Positions 16,175-23,102 of a stretch of 24,183 bases of DNA are shown here, in pieces. The stretch comes from an uncultured Collinsella sp. Its GTDB lineage: Bacteria; Actinomycetota; Coriobacteriia; Coriobacteriales; Coriobacteriaceae. Made by a program: the position numbers and the translations under genes. The notes below the pieces were generated by a model that searched no databases, had not been told where the DNA came from, and saw only the letters and a list, made by a program, of their open reading frames with translations. Numbering within the stretch: position 1 is the stretch's first letter; each line of letters starts with the position of its first letter. The stretch spans positions 1 through 24,183 of the forward strand of contig UQUL01000029.1 of NCBI GenBank assembly GCA_900544235.1, in the 5' to 3' direction.

Positions 16175-17112
16175 TGGTTTCTCCCAGGGCAGGACTTTCC
16201 GCCGTTGCGATCGTCGGTCCGACGGCGGTTGGTAAGAGTGATGTTGCCGACCGTTTGGCAGCTCGTCTTTCGTCCGAAGTGCTGTCGTGCGATGCGATGC
16301 AAATCTATCGCGGCATGGACATCGGTACCGCAAAGATGGCGCCCGATGAGTGTACGGCGCCGCTGCGTCTCGTCGACATTGTAGAGCCGGGTGTGGCGTA
16401 TTCTGCTGCGCTTTATCAGGCTGACGCTCGCGCGCATGTTGAACGTCTCCTTGGTTCGGGTTGTCTGCCGGTTTTTTGCGGAGGTACGGGGCTGTATCTC
16501 AAGGCCGCCCTCGATGAAATGGACTTTCCTTCGGGTGAACTTGAGGACGATCGTCGTATGGGCTATCAGGAGCTTGCCGAGCGTATTGGCGAGGAAGAGC
16601 TGCATGCCCTGCTTGCCGAGCGCGACCCAGAATCGGCTGCTGTTATTCATCCCCATAATGTGCGCCGTGTGATTCGTGCGCTCGAGATGCATGATGATGG
16701 TATTTCCTATGCACAGCAAAAAAGTCAGTTTAGTGTTCCGCGCGAGCATTATCATGCTCTATGGTTTGGTCTGACGCGTAATCGCGAGGTGCTCTACGAG
16801 CGCATTAACCTGCGTGTCGATATGATGTTTGAGCAGGGTCTTGTCGATGAGGTTCGCGGTCTTATGGACCAGGGGCTGGGAGATGCCCTGACTTCGATGC
16901 AGGCAATTGGCTATAAAGAGATCATTGATGCTTTCAATGGCGTGATTTCTATGGATGAGGCTCGCGAACTCATCAAGATGCGTTCGCGTCGCTATGCCAA
17001 ACGTCAGCTTTCGTGGTTTAAGCGCGATGACCGTATCGTGTGGTTTGATATGGACGAGTTTACGATCGATGAGGTCGTTGAGGACATCCTGCATCGTATT
17101 GAGGCTGCCTAA
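16174..17112 (+). CDS. miaA: tRNA dimethylallyltransferase MiaA
   Basis: MiaA transfers a dimethylallyl group to N6 of A37 in tRNAs reading UNN codons, giving i6A for MiaB. The 312 residues have the P-loop GPTAVGKS at 15-22, SCDAMQIYRGMDIGTAK (about 38-54), GGTGLYLKA (about 103-111), and the late QAIGYKE and RRYAKRQLSWFKR segments typical of the family. ATG 16174 shares its A with the miaB TAA stop, and its own stop likewise overlaps hflX, giving tight coupling. Length is normal. Confidence 0.96.
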   Translation: MVSPRAGLSAVAIVGPTAVGKSDVADRLAARLSSEVLSCDAMQIYRGMDIGTAKMAPDECTAPLRLVDIVEPGVAYSAALYQADARAHVERLLGSGCLPVFCGGTGLYLKAALDEMDFPSGELEDDRRMGYQELAERIGEEELHALLAERDPESAAVIHPHNVRRVIRALEMHDDGISYAQQKSQFSVPREHYHALWFGLTRNREVLYERINLRVDMMFEQGLVDEVRGLMDQGLGDALTSMQAIGYKEIIDAFNGVISMDEARELIKMRSRRYAKRQLSWFKRDDRIVWFDMDEFTIDEVVEDILHRIEAA

Positions 17113-18401
17113 TGGCCCGTTTCCCCCTTGTTCCCACGGTCCCCGAGCCCGAGCGTGCCATATTAGTTGGTGTTGAGTGGCGCGACAATGCATGGCCGCT
17201 CGATCGTTCGCTTGACGAGCTTGAGCGCCTGGCCCATACGGCTGGCGCCCAGTGCGTGGCGCGTTTGTCACAGCGTTTGGTTAAGCCGTATCCAAAATCG
17301 TTTATCGGTTCCGGTAAGGTTGAAGAGCTGTGCGGCCTGGTGCATCGCATGGATGTCGATGTTGTTATCTTCGACGACGATCTGACGCCCTCGCAGCAAT
17401 CCTATTTGGAGAAAGCCGTGGGCGAGCCGGTAAAGATTATCGATCGTACAGCACTGATTCTGGATATCTTTGGCCTGCATGCTCAGACGCGTGAGGGACG
17501 CCTGCAGGTACAGCTGGCGCAGCTTCAATATCTGTTGCCTCGTCTGCGCGGCATGTGGAGCCATCTTGCCAAGGAGCAGACGCGTGGCGGCATCGGTTCG
17601 CGCTTTGGCCAGGGTGAAAGCCAGCTCGAGGTTGACCGTCGCTTGATTCGCAATAAGATTGCCGCGCTTCGTCGTGAGCTTAAGCAGGTTGAACAGCGTC
17701 GCGATGTCCAGTCCAAGAGCCGCATTGAGTCACCGGCGTTTCGCGTCGCGTTAGCCGGTTATACCAATGCCGGTAAATCGACGTTGCTCAATCGCCTGAC
17801 CGGCTCTACGGTACTTTCGCAGGACAAGCTGTTTGCTACGCTCGACCCGACGACGCGTTCGTATCGCCTGCCCGGCGGTCGCGGCATGACGATTACCGAT
17901 ACCGTTGGCTTTATTCAAAAGCTACCGCATGGTCTCGTCGATGCCTTTAAATCGACGCTGTCTGAGGTTCTTGGTGCCGATCTGATCCTTAAAGTTGTGG
18001 ATGCCTCTGACGAGGACTACGAGCGCCAGCTCGAGGCAGTCGATCGCGTTCTTGACGAGATCGGTGCCGGCGAGCGTTTGACGCTTACGGTGTTCAATAA
18101 AATCGATTTTCTCGATAGCGTTGATCGAATGAGCTTCCGTCGTCGCTATCCCGAGGCCGTGCTGTTCTCGGCCCAGACGGGCGAGGGACTCGACGATCTC
18201 GTCGACCGTATTGCTCGTGAGGCGGCTGCTACCGATGTGTTGCTCTCTGCTGATATCCCGTATCGCGAGGGCGCCCTCATCACGCTGGTGCATGAGCAGG
18301 GAACCCTTTTGCACGAGGAATATCTTGAGGACGGCGTTCGTATTGTGGCGAAGCTTCCGGCCCGTATCGCGCCGCGGCTCAAGCGTTATCGCACCGAGTA
18401 G
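17112..18401 (+). CDS. hflX: GTPase HflX
   Basis: HflX is a ribosome-binding GTPase that splits stalled or heat-damaged ribosomes. The 429 residues show the HflX N-terminal domain (YPKSFIGSGKVEEL at about 60-73, FDDDLTPSQQSYLE at 87-100), the basic, glutamine-rich linker helix (QTRGGIGSRFGQGESQLEVDRR), then the G domain: G1 GYTNAGKS at 216-223, G3 DTVGF with IQKLPH after it, and G4 NKID. GAGG (17101-17104) precedes ATG 17112, which overlaps the miaA stop by one base. The 3' end overlaps that of the convergent DUF1624 gene by 16 bases, so no separate terminator fits between them. Confidence 0.95.
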   Translation: MARFPLVPTVPEPERAILVGVEWRDNAWPLDRSLDELERLAHTAGAQCVARLSQRLVKPYPKSFIGSGKVEELCGLVHRMDVDVVIFDDDLTPSQQSYLEKAVGEPVKIIDRTALILDIFGLHAQTREGRLQVQLAQLQYLLPRLRGMWSHLAKEQTRGGIGSRFGQGESQLEVDRRLIRNKIAALRRELKQVEQRRDVQSKSRIESPAFRVALAGYTNAGKSTLLNRLTGSTVLSQDKLFATLDPTTRSYRLPGGRGMTITDTVGFIQKLPHGLVDAFKSTLSEVLGADLILKVVDASDEDYERQLEAVDRVLDEIGAGERLTLTVFNKIDFLDSVDRMSFRRRYPEAVLFSAQTGEGLDDLVDRIAREAAATDVLLSADIPYREGALITLVHEQGTLLHEEYLEDGVRIVAKLPARIAPRLKRYRTE

Positions 18402-19090
18402 ACGAGCTCCAAAATGCCCAGAATGATGGGCTGATGCAGCAGATAAAAGGGGAGTGCATGACGTCCAAGGCTGGCGAGCGCCGGCAGGGGGTTGGCGTAG
18501 GCCCAGATTGGGGCGGTTTTATCGATTCCCTGCGCTATATGTGCGGCGAAGTATCCTGCAAGATACATAAAGATAAACGGGATGATGGGGTAGTAATCAC
18601 CTGAGATAAACCCAGGGCTTGGAAATCCCAGCCACGCCAGGTAGGGGAATGAATAGGTCGATTTCGGAATGCCCCATGTCGTTGCGAAGAGAGCGAGGCA
18701 TATCGCAATGCCCCATGTGCTGGGAACTTTCTGAAGCATCGGTCGTGCTACGGCTGCCACAGCGGTACACGCCGCCATGCAATAAATGATGCCAAAGTTC
18801 ACTGAATCGTCGACCGATACGAGCGTTGTTACGATCCAGACGACCAAAGCTGCGGCAGCGTACTTGGCCGCTCGTTTAGCATTGTTGCGTGAGAGCGTGC
18901 ACATCCAACCCGCGATAAACAGGAATACCCAGCTGATGCTGGCACGCCAGATGTCTTGAAAGACGGTCTGTGTAAACCAGGGCATATCCCAACCGTACAG
19001 GTAGGCAAGATCGTAGCAAGCGTGAAAACCTGCCATTGAAATCATCGTAAACCCGCGGACGGTATCAAAGATGGTGATGCGTTTCTGCAT
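18386..19090 (-). CDS. DUF1624 (HGSNAT-like) membrane acyltransferase-like protein
   Basis: This is a 234-residue polytopic membrane protein with about six or seven hydrophobic segments. The N-terminal FDTVRGFTMISMAGFHACYD (residues 8-27) and C-terminal LGRHALPFYLLHQPIILGIL (208-227) are typical of the DUF1624/heparan-alpha-glucosaminide N-acetyltransferase-like family. Members are thought to acetylate sugars or cell-surface polymers across the membrane, but the substrate here is unknown. Its ATG (19088-19090) overlaps the lexA stop by one base, so it is almost certainly cotranscribed with lexA and may follow the SOS response. Its 3' end runs 16 bases into the end of convergent hflX. Confidence 0.8.
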   Translation of the reverse strand: MQKRITIFDTVRGFTMISMAGFHACYDLAYLYGWDMPWFTQTVFQDIWRASISWVFLFIAGWMCTLSRNNAKRAAKYAAAALVVWIVTTLVSVDDSVNFGIIYCMAACTAVAAVARPMLQKVPSTWGIAICLALFATTWGIPKSTYSFPYLAWLGFPSPGFISGDYYPIIPFIFMYLAGYFAAHIAQGIDKTAPIWAYANPLPALASLGRHALPFYLLHQPIILGILELVYSVR

Positions 19091-19734
19091 TACGAGAACC
19101 GGCGCATCAAGCCGACGACTTTGCCCAAGATAACGGGATTCGTTGCATAGATAGGCTCCATGGTGTCATTCTCAGGCTGCAGGCGTACGCGTCCCTGCTC
19201 CTTGTAGAACGTCTTGACGGTCGCTGAACCATCAATCATGGCCACGACAATTTCGCCGTTCATGGCACTCTTTTGTTCACGGACGATGATGTAATCGCCA
19301 TTGAAGATGCCGACATTGATCATTGAGCTCCCATGCACCTCAAGGATAAAGGAACCCTGATCAGTGGCGATTTCGGTCGGGATAGTAAAAGTATCTTCGA
19401 TATTCTGTTCGGCCAGAATGGGAATCCCAGCCGCGACGCGACCAACGAGCGGTAGCGAGACCGTTCCGCGAGGTGCGGTGGGCTCGTCAGATTTAGAAAT
19501 TGAGACCGAGGAACCGTCCTCGTTAAAGAGTTCCAGGGCGCGCGGTTTGGTGGCATCGCGCTTGAGTAGCCCGCGCGCCTCCAGAGCAGATAGATGGGCG
19601 TGCACAGTGCTGGGGGAGGAAAGGCCCACGGCAGAAGCCATCTCGCGCACGCTGGGCGGATAACCCTTCTCCTGCTGATATTCCTTGATGAAGTCGTAAA
19701 TTTGCTGCTGACGCTTGGTAATTTTGCGAGCCAT
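19090..19734 (-). CDS. lexA: SOS repressor LexA
   Basis: LexA represses SOS genes and cleaves itself when RecA filaments form. The 214 residues contain a winged-helix DNA-binding domain (1-65, with PPSVREMASAVGLSSPSTVHAHL), the cleavage bond A102-G103 within RVAAG, the catalytic serine S137 (HGSSM) and lysine K174 (TVKTF), so it should be cleavable. The start is ATG 19734 because MARKITKRQQ is the family start and AGAGAGGA lies just upstream on the minus strand. A longer in-frame reading to 19839 would cross its own operators. Three LexA boxes at 19758-19827 indicate autoregulation and joint control of the divergent LysM gene. Confidence 0.97.
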   Translation of the reverse strand: MARKITKRQQQIYDFIKEYQQEKGYPPSVREMASAVGLSSPSTVHAHLSALEARGLLKRDATKPRALELFNEDGSSVSISKSDEPTAPRGTVSLPLVGRVAAGIPILAEQNIEDTFTIPTEIATDQGSFILEVHGSSMINVGIFNGDYIIVREQKSAMNGEIVVAMIDGSATVKTFYKEQGRVRLQPENDTMEPIYATNPVILGKVVGLMRRFS

Positions 19735-19757
19735 CAGGGCATCCTCTCTACCCATGT

Positions 19758-19771
19758 CAAACAAATGTTCG
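19758..19771. promoter_or_regulatory. LexA box 1, lexA-proximal
   Basis: CAAACAAATGTTCG, one change from CGAAC-N4-GTTCG in the left half. It is 24 bases upstream of the lexA start. Confidence 0.75.
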
Positions 19772-19779
19772 AATTTTGC

Positions 19780-19807
19780 TTGACAGGAACAACTGTTCGA
19801 AGATAAT
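19780..19807 (+). promoter_or_regulatory. Promoter of the LysM-nrdR-dut group
   Basis: TTGACA (19780-19785, perfect) and GATAAT (19802-19807) have a 16-bp spacer that is almost filled by LexA box 2. The predicted start of transcription is about 85 bases before the LysM gene. Confidence 0.75.
19786..19799. promoter_or_regulatory. LexA box 2, central
   Basis: GGAACAACTGTTCG matches CGAAC-N4-GTTCG except for the first base. It lies between the -35 and -10 boxes of the LysM gene promoter. Confidence 0.85.
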
Positions 19808-19813
19808 AATAAC

Positions 19814-19827
19814 CGAACATTCGTTCT
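19814..19827. promoter_or_regulatory. LexA box 3, LysM-gene-proximal
   Basis: CGAACATTCGTTCT matches CGAAC-N4-GTTCG except for the last base. It sits just after the predicted -10 box of the LysM gene, near the transcription start. Confidence 0.85.
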
Positions 19828-19897
19828 CGCGCTAGACATTTTTGTCCGCGCGGCTTGATAAAACTGTTCTCAGCAAAACACGCGAGAGGAGAACATG

Positions 19898-20347
19898 ATG
19901 AACGCAACGAATATGGTCCAGGGAAACCTCGCCCTTAAGCTCGAGACGTCTGCAGAATACACTTTTACGGTTGTTCAGGGTGGCCGCTCCGGCTTTCAGC
20001 CTTTGACCGTAAAGCCTGCTCGCAATCAGCAGGCTGTAGCCGCGCCGGGCCGCGTTGCCCTGAAGGTTCCGACGATCGTCGCCGTTGCCGTTGCGCTCAC
20101 GCTCTTTTTTGTCCTCGTTACGTCGGTCTTTAGCGCTCGTCACGCCGCGTATGCCGAGTCCGTTTCCAACGTTACCTATGAGACCATTCGCGTTCAGTCT
20201 GGTGATTCTCTTTGGTCGCTTGCCGAGGAATATCCAATCGAAGGCCTTTCCACGCAAGAGACTTCCGACATGATCCGTAACGTCAATCATCTGGAGCATG
20301 GTTCGCTCGCCGCCGGTGCGCATCTTAAGGTTCCTGCTCGTTCGTAA
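19898..20347 (+). CDS. LysM membrane protein, YneA/Rv2719c-like SOS division inhibitor candidate
   Basis: The 149-residue protein has a cytoplasmic N-terminus, one membrane helix (about 57-80) and an external LysM domain (about 95-147, beginning ETIRVQSGDSLWSLAEEY). LysM domains bind peptidoglycan. This plan, and a position divergent from lexA, match Bacillus YneA and mycobacterial Rv2719c, which block division or act on the wall during SOS. In mycobacteria the order lexA, Rv2719c, nrdR is the same. A consensus promoter with LexA boxes in and after it supports SOS induction. ATG 19898 fits the ribosome site GAGAGGAG (19884-19891) better than the adjacent ATG 19895. The exact function is inferred, since LysM proteins are diverse. 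Confidence 0.8.
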   Translation: MNATNMVQGNLALKLETSAEYTFTVVQGGRSGFQPLTVKPARNQQAVAAPGRVALKVPTIVAVAVALTLFFVLVTSVFSARHAAYAESVSNVTYETIRVQSGDSLWSLAEEYPIEGLSTQETSDMIRNVNHLEHGSLAAGAHLKVPARS

Positions 20348-20360
20348 TCATTATCGCGCT

Positions 20361-20404
20361 GCGCATGGTACCCTTGTTATCGTTTAAGAGGAGGTACCAT
20401 GCGC
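20361..20404 (+). promoter_or_regulatory. 12-bp perfect inverted repeat enclosing the nrdR start codon
   Basis: GCGCATGGTACC (20361-20372) and GGTACCATGCGC (20393-20404) are exact reverse complements separated by 20 bases. The right arm contains the last two G bases of the ribosome site, the ATG (20399-20401) and the second codon. The rest of the ribosome site (AAGAGGA, 20386-20392) is in the loop. In RNA this would hide the start codon. Confidence 0.85.
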
Positions 20405-20842
20405 TGTCCTAAATGCGGCAAGGCACATACCCGCGTCGTTGATTCCCGTATGCAGGAGTCAAATAACACTATTAAGCGCCGTCGCGAATGTTGCTCGTGT
20501 AACTACCGCTTTACAACGTTCGAGCGATGCGAAGACCCAATTGAGGTCATTAAGTCGGACGGAACTAAGCAGCGGTTCGATCGCAATAAGCTGCTCGTCG
20601 GCTTGATGCGCGCCACCATCAAGCGTGATATCGACACTAAGAAGCTCAATGAGATTATCGACGACATCGAGGTCGAGCTGCGCTCTCGCACGCTGACGGC
20701 CGTCACGTCGCATGAGTTGGGTGACATGGTGCTCAAACGCTTGGCCAAGATCGACAAGGTGGCGTACATCCGCTTTGCCTCGGTCTACCGCGATTTCAAA
20801 GACGTCGATGAGTTTCTGCAAGAGCTCGACAAGCTAAGGTGA
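20399..20842 (+). CDS. nrdR: Transcriptional repressor NrdR
   Basis: NrdR senses ATP/dATP and represses ribonucleotide reductase genes. The 147 residues match the family throughout: a zinc ribbon with C3, C6, C31 and C34 (MRCPKC ... RRRECCSC), RFTTFE (37-42), and an ATP-cone domain at about 46-136. The ribosome site AAGAGGAGG (20386-20394) is strong but lies partly in a perfect inverted repeat that also covers the ATG. It stands 51 bases after the LysM gene and may be read from the SOS-controlled promoter, which would link dNTP supply to DNA damage. No ribonucleotide reductase gene is in the window. Confidence 0.96.
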   Translation: MRCPKCGKAHTRVVDSRMQESNNTIKRRRECCSCNYRFTTFERCEDPIEVIKSDGTKQRFDRNKLLVGLMRATIKRDIDTKKLNEIIDDIEVELRSRTLTAVTSHELGDMVLKRLAKIDKVAYIRFASVYRDFKDVDEFLQELDKLR

Positions 20843-20846
20843 TTCC

Positions 20847-21290
20847 ATGTCCAACATTACCGTCAACATAAAGCGTCTCGACCCCACCGTCGAGCTTCCC
20901 AAATACGCCCATCCCACCGATGCCGGCTTGGATCTGCGTTCCAACGAGGACTGCGTCCTGAAGCCCTTCGAACGCCGTCTTGTCTCTACTGGGCTGGCTA
21001 TCGCCCTGCCCGATGGCTACGCCGGCTTCGTGCAGCCCCGCAGCGGTTTGGCCATCAAGCAGGGCCTGTCTATAGTCAACACGCCGGGCCTCATCGATGC
21101 CCACTACCGAGGAGAACTCAAGGTTATCCTCATCAACCTGGATCCCACCAACAACATCCAAATCAATAAAGGCGACCGCATAGCCCAACTCGTCATCCAA
21201 GAAGTCCCCACGGTCAACCTTATGGAAGTAGAAGAACTAGACAAAACCGACCGAGGCAACGGAGGCTTCGGCTCCTCCGGCGTCGCCTAG
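20847..21290 (+). CDS. dut: dUTP diphosphatase
   Basis: Dut is a trimeric enzyme hydrolysing dUTP to dUMP and pyrophosphate; it keeps uracil out of DNA and feeds dTMP synthesis. All five motifs are present in 147 residues: AGLDLRS (26-32), PRSGLA (64-69), GLIDAHYRGE (81-90, with catalytic D84), GDRIAQLV (109-116) and RGNGGFGSSG (136-145). The start is four bases after the nrdR stop, with AAGGTGA (20836-20842) as ribosome site. The last third of the gene uses more A-ending codons than its neighbours. A strong palindrome begins 18 bases after the stop. Confidence 0.95.
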   Translation: MSNITVNIKRLDPTVELPKYAHPTDAGLDLRSNEDCVLKPFERRLVSTGLAIALPDGYAGFVQPRSGLAIKQGLSIVNTPGLIDAHYRGELKVILINLDPTNNIQINKGDRIAQLVIQEVPTVNLMEVEELDKTDRGNGGFGSSGVA

Positions 21291-21307
21291 TCATTTACGT
21301 ACTGTCC

Positions 21308-21409
21308 GCTGACCGGCCCGACCGCCTATATATCATCCCATGCTCAAACATTCTCGCTTCGCTGCGAAACTGCGCGTGGGACGATATATAGGCGGTCGGG
21401 CCGGTCAGC
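21308..21409 (+). repeat. Palindromic 3'-end element, copy 1 (behind dut)
   Basis: A perfect 27-bp inverted repeat (21308-21334 with 21383-21409) is extended by a second stem after one A/C mismatch (21336-21342 with 21375-21381, including one G-T pair). The central single-stranded part reads CTCAAACATTCTCGCTTCGC and onward to CTGCG. It likely ends the dut transcript. The core is shared with copy 2. Confidence 0.85.
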
Positions 21410-21491
21410 TGCGTTTACGCACTGCCAGCTGCGCCGGATCCTCATATTAGAAGCTGCAAAGGTGAACCAAAGTAATAAATTGCAGTTAGCC

Positions 21492-21524
21492 GATGCGGCA
21501 AAGGGATTACTCCTTTGTCGCATC
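21492..21524 (+). terminator. Hairpin in the dut-glycosyltransferase gap
   Basis: GATGCGGCAAAGG (21492-21504) pairs with CCTTTGTCGCATC (21512-21524) over 13 positions with one G-T pair and a seven-base loop. There is no strong T-run on either side, so the terminator role is uncertain. Confidence 0.5.
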
Positions 21525-21586
21525 TGCATATCAGAAAGATTGATTATTGTTTTCAAGCGAGTAGACGCCCGCCCGCTTCTCACACA

Positions 21587-21651
21587 TATCGTTCCACGCG
21601 CAGTTTCGCAGCGAGCGAAGCGAAGCGAGAATGTTTGAGCATGGAATGATA
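21587..21651 (-). repeat. Palindromic 3'-end element, copy 2 (behind the glycosyltransferase)
   Basis: Read on the minus strand, this repeats the core of copy 1 almost base for base, with a 9-base insertion in the GCGAA-rich loop. It starts 33 bases beyond the glycosyltransferase stop, in the same orientation to that gene as copy 1 has to dut. The flanking stem is shorter (ATATC/GATAT plus TTCCA/TGGAA). Confidence 0.85.
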
Positions 21652-21684
21652 TAAGGGCAGCTCCGACAGGCGGCGGACATTCGA

Positions 21685-22986
21685 CTAGCGGATATGCGCG
21701 GGTTTTCCGCCCCAGTAGAAGCGGCAGAAGGCTCGTTTGCGCTTTTGGGGTTTGCCGGTTAGCTCCATGGTTGCAATGGCGATATCCTCGGCTGCGCGTG
21801 GACGGCGCAGCACTTCGCCATTGATGAGCAGTGCCTTGAGCGACTCCGGATGATCGTGGAGATGGCGCAACGTCACGATGAGTTCTCGTGCGGTGGTGAC
21901 ATGCATGCTGGCGCCCATGCCGGTGAGCATTGTGGTGTTGGCCTTTTCCTGACCGTATGATTTGCCCAGCAGGATCATCGGCAGATGAGCGCACAGGCAC
22001 TCGGTGACCGTGAGTCCGCCTGATTTGAGGATTGCCAGGTCGCAGCCGTGCATGAGGGCCGCCATGTCGTCCACGTAGTCCAGAACCGTGACGTTGTCGA
22101 GCTTCATGGCGTCGAAGAGCGTCTTGAGTCGGGCGGCGTATTCCTTATCTTTGCCCGGTAAAAAGACAAAGTGCATGTCTTCAAAGCTGCGTAAGAAGGG
22201 GAGCGTGTGGTCCATCGCGGCACGGAAACGCACGTATGGTTGGGGCAAACTGGCGCCGGCCATCACCAATACGACGGTTTTGTCTATGGGGAGATTGAAC
22301 TTGCTCAGCTCATCCTCGCGTTTGTAATCGGTATCGAAACCGGCTCGGATGGGGATGCCCGTTATGCGGATCTTTGACTCGGGAACTTTGCGCGGACGCA
22401 GCGTTTCGGCCATAAACTCGTTGGCCACGCAGAACAGGTCAGTGTCCTTGTGGGGCCAAAAGCCTTCGACTTCATAGTCTGTTGGTACGCAGATGACCGG
22501 ATAATCGATACCCGTAATTACGCGGGCGCCCACAGCGACGTTGGCTGCCGTAATGTGTGTTGCAACCACGGCTATGGGCCTGCGGGTGCGGACATATTCG
22601 TTGAAGGCAGGGAACATAATACGTGACCATGCCGTGCCGCCACCCCAGAGAAGATGTCCCGTAAGCGTATATCGCCAGGTCAGGTCGTAAATGGGGCGTG
22701 TGGCTCCCGTAAAAGAAGCCGCGGTCTTATTGCCGTCGAATTTAATACGTCCAAAATCAAGGATATCGAGCACTTCAATTTCAATATCCTCAGGGATTCC
22801 CTTGGTGCCGCGGATAAGGTCAAATGCTTGTGCAATCGCGTTGGCGGCGGCTTTGTGGCCCGATCCAACCGATGCGTGCACAATGGTTACCAGGGGTTTT
22901 TGTGCAGGTAAAACGGTCATTTGCTCCGGTTGGGGAGTGGCTTGCATGGGCAGGGGAGCGCTATTGCCCGTCTGCGTTTGATCCAT
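21685..22986 (-). CDS. MGDG-synthase-type diacylglycerol glycosyltransferase
   Basis: The 433-residue GT28-family enzyme probably transfers a sugar from a UDP-sugar to diacylglycerol to make membrane glycolipid (as UgtP in Bacillus or plant MGDG synthase). Visible features are HASVGSGHKAAANAIAQAF (37-55, MGDG_synth N-terminal domain), CVPTDYEVEGFWPH (166-179), GIPI (210-213), LVMAGA (240-245) and KSGGLTVTECL (321-331), the nucleotide-sugar binding part of the C-terminal GT28 domain. ATG 22986 is chosen because AAGGGGAG lies six bases upstream on the minus strand; a longer reading to 23070 lacks this. The divergent trxB gene starts 116 bases away. TACAAT (minus strand, 23023-23028) could be a -10 box without a clear -35. 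Sugar and acceptor are not determinable. Confidence 0.85.
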   Translation of the reverse strand: MDQTQTGNSAPLPMQATPQPEQMTVLPAQKPLVTIVHASVGSGHKAAANAIAQAFDLIRGTKGIPEDIEIEVLDILDFGRIKFDGNKTAASFTGATRPIYDLTWRYTLTGHLLWGGGTAWSRIMFPAFNEYVRTRRPIAVVATHITAANVAVGARVITGIDYPVICVPTDYEVEGFWPHKDTDLFCVANEFMAETLRPRKVPESKIRITGIPIRAGFDTDYKREDELSKFNLPIDKTVVLVMAGASLPQPYVRFRAAMDHTLPFLRSFEDMHFVFLPGKDKEYAARLKTLFDAMKLDNVTVLDYVDDMAALMHGCDLAILKSGGLTVTECLCAHLPMILLGKSYGQEKANTTMLTGMGASMHVTTARELIVTLRHLHDHPESLKALLINGEVLRRPRAAEDIAIATMELTGKPQKRKRAFCRFYWGGKPAHIR

Positions 22987-23102
22987 CGATAACTCCCCTT
23001 CAGCTTTGTTACGCGATTTAACATTGTAGTGCATGAGTGTCATGTTCACGTAAATTGGGTATGAGCGCAAAGAACGTCAATGTATCGACGAGAGGATATT
23101 CC

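Larger units (their letters stand above)
21291..21684. other. 394-bp intergenic region between convergent dut and glycosyltransferase
   Basis: No gene is supported. The region holds a long hairpin (21308-21409) after dut, imperfect 18-bp direct repeats on either side of it (21294-21311 and 21414-21431, three mismatches), a middle hairpin (21492-21524), and a second, oppositely oriented copy of the first hairpin's core (21587-21651) behind the glycosyltransferase. The rest, about 21432-21580, is relatively AT-rich. Confidence 0.8.

Noticed and set aside
19735..19839. N-terminally extended LexA
   Set aside because: The extension would translate two LexA boxes; the family start and a good ribosome site place the start at 19734.
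21294..21431. Insertion sequence or MITE with terminal direct repeats
   Set aside because: The 18-bp direct repeats beside copy 1 have three mismatches and are too long for a normal target duplication; copy 2 lacks them, and no transposase is present.
21344..22000. 218-codon minus-strand frame across the dut-glycosyltransferase gap
   Set aside because: It overlaps the end of the glycosyltransferase in another frame and translates the palindromic elements; no domain or ribosome site is seen.
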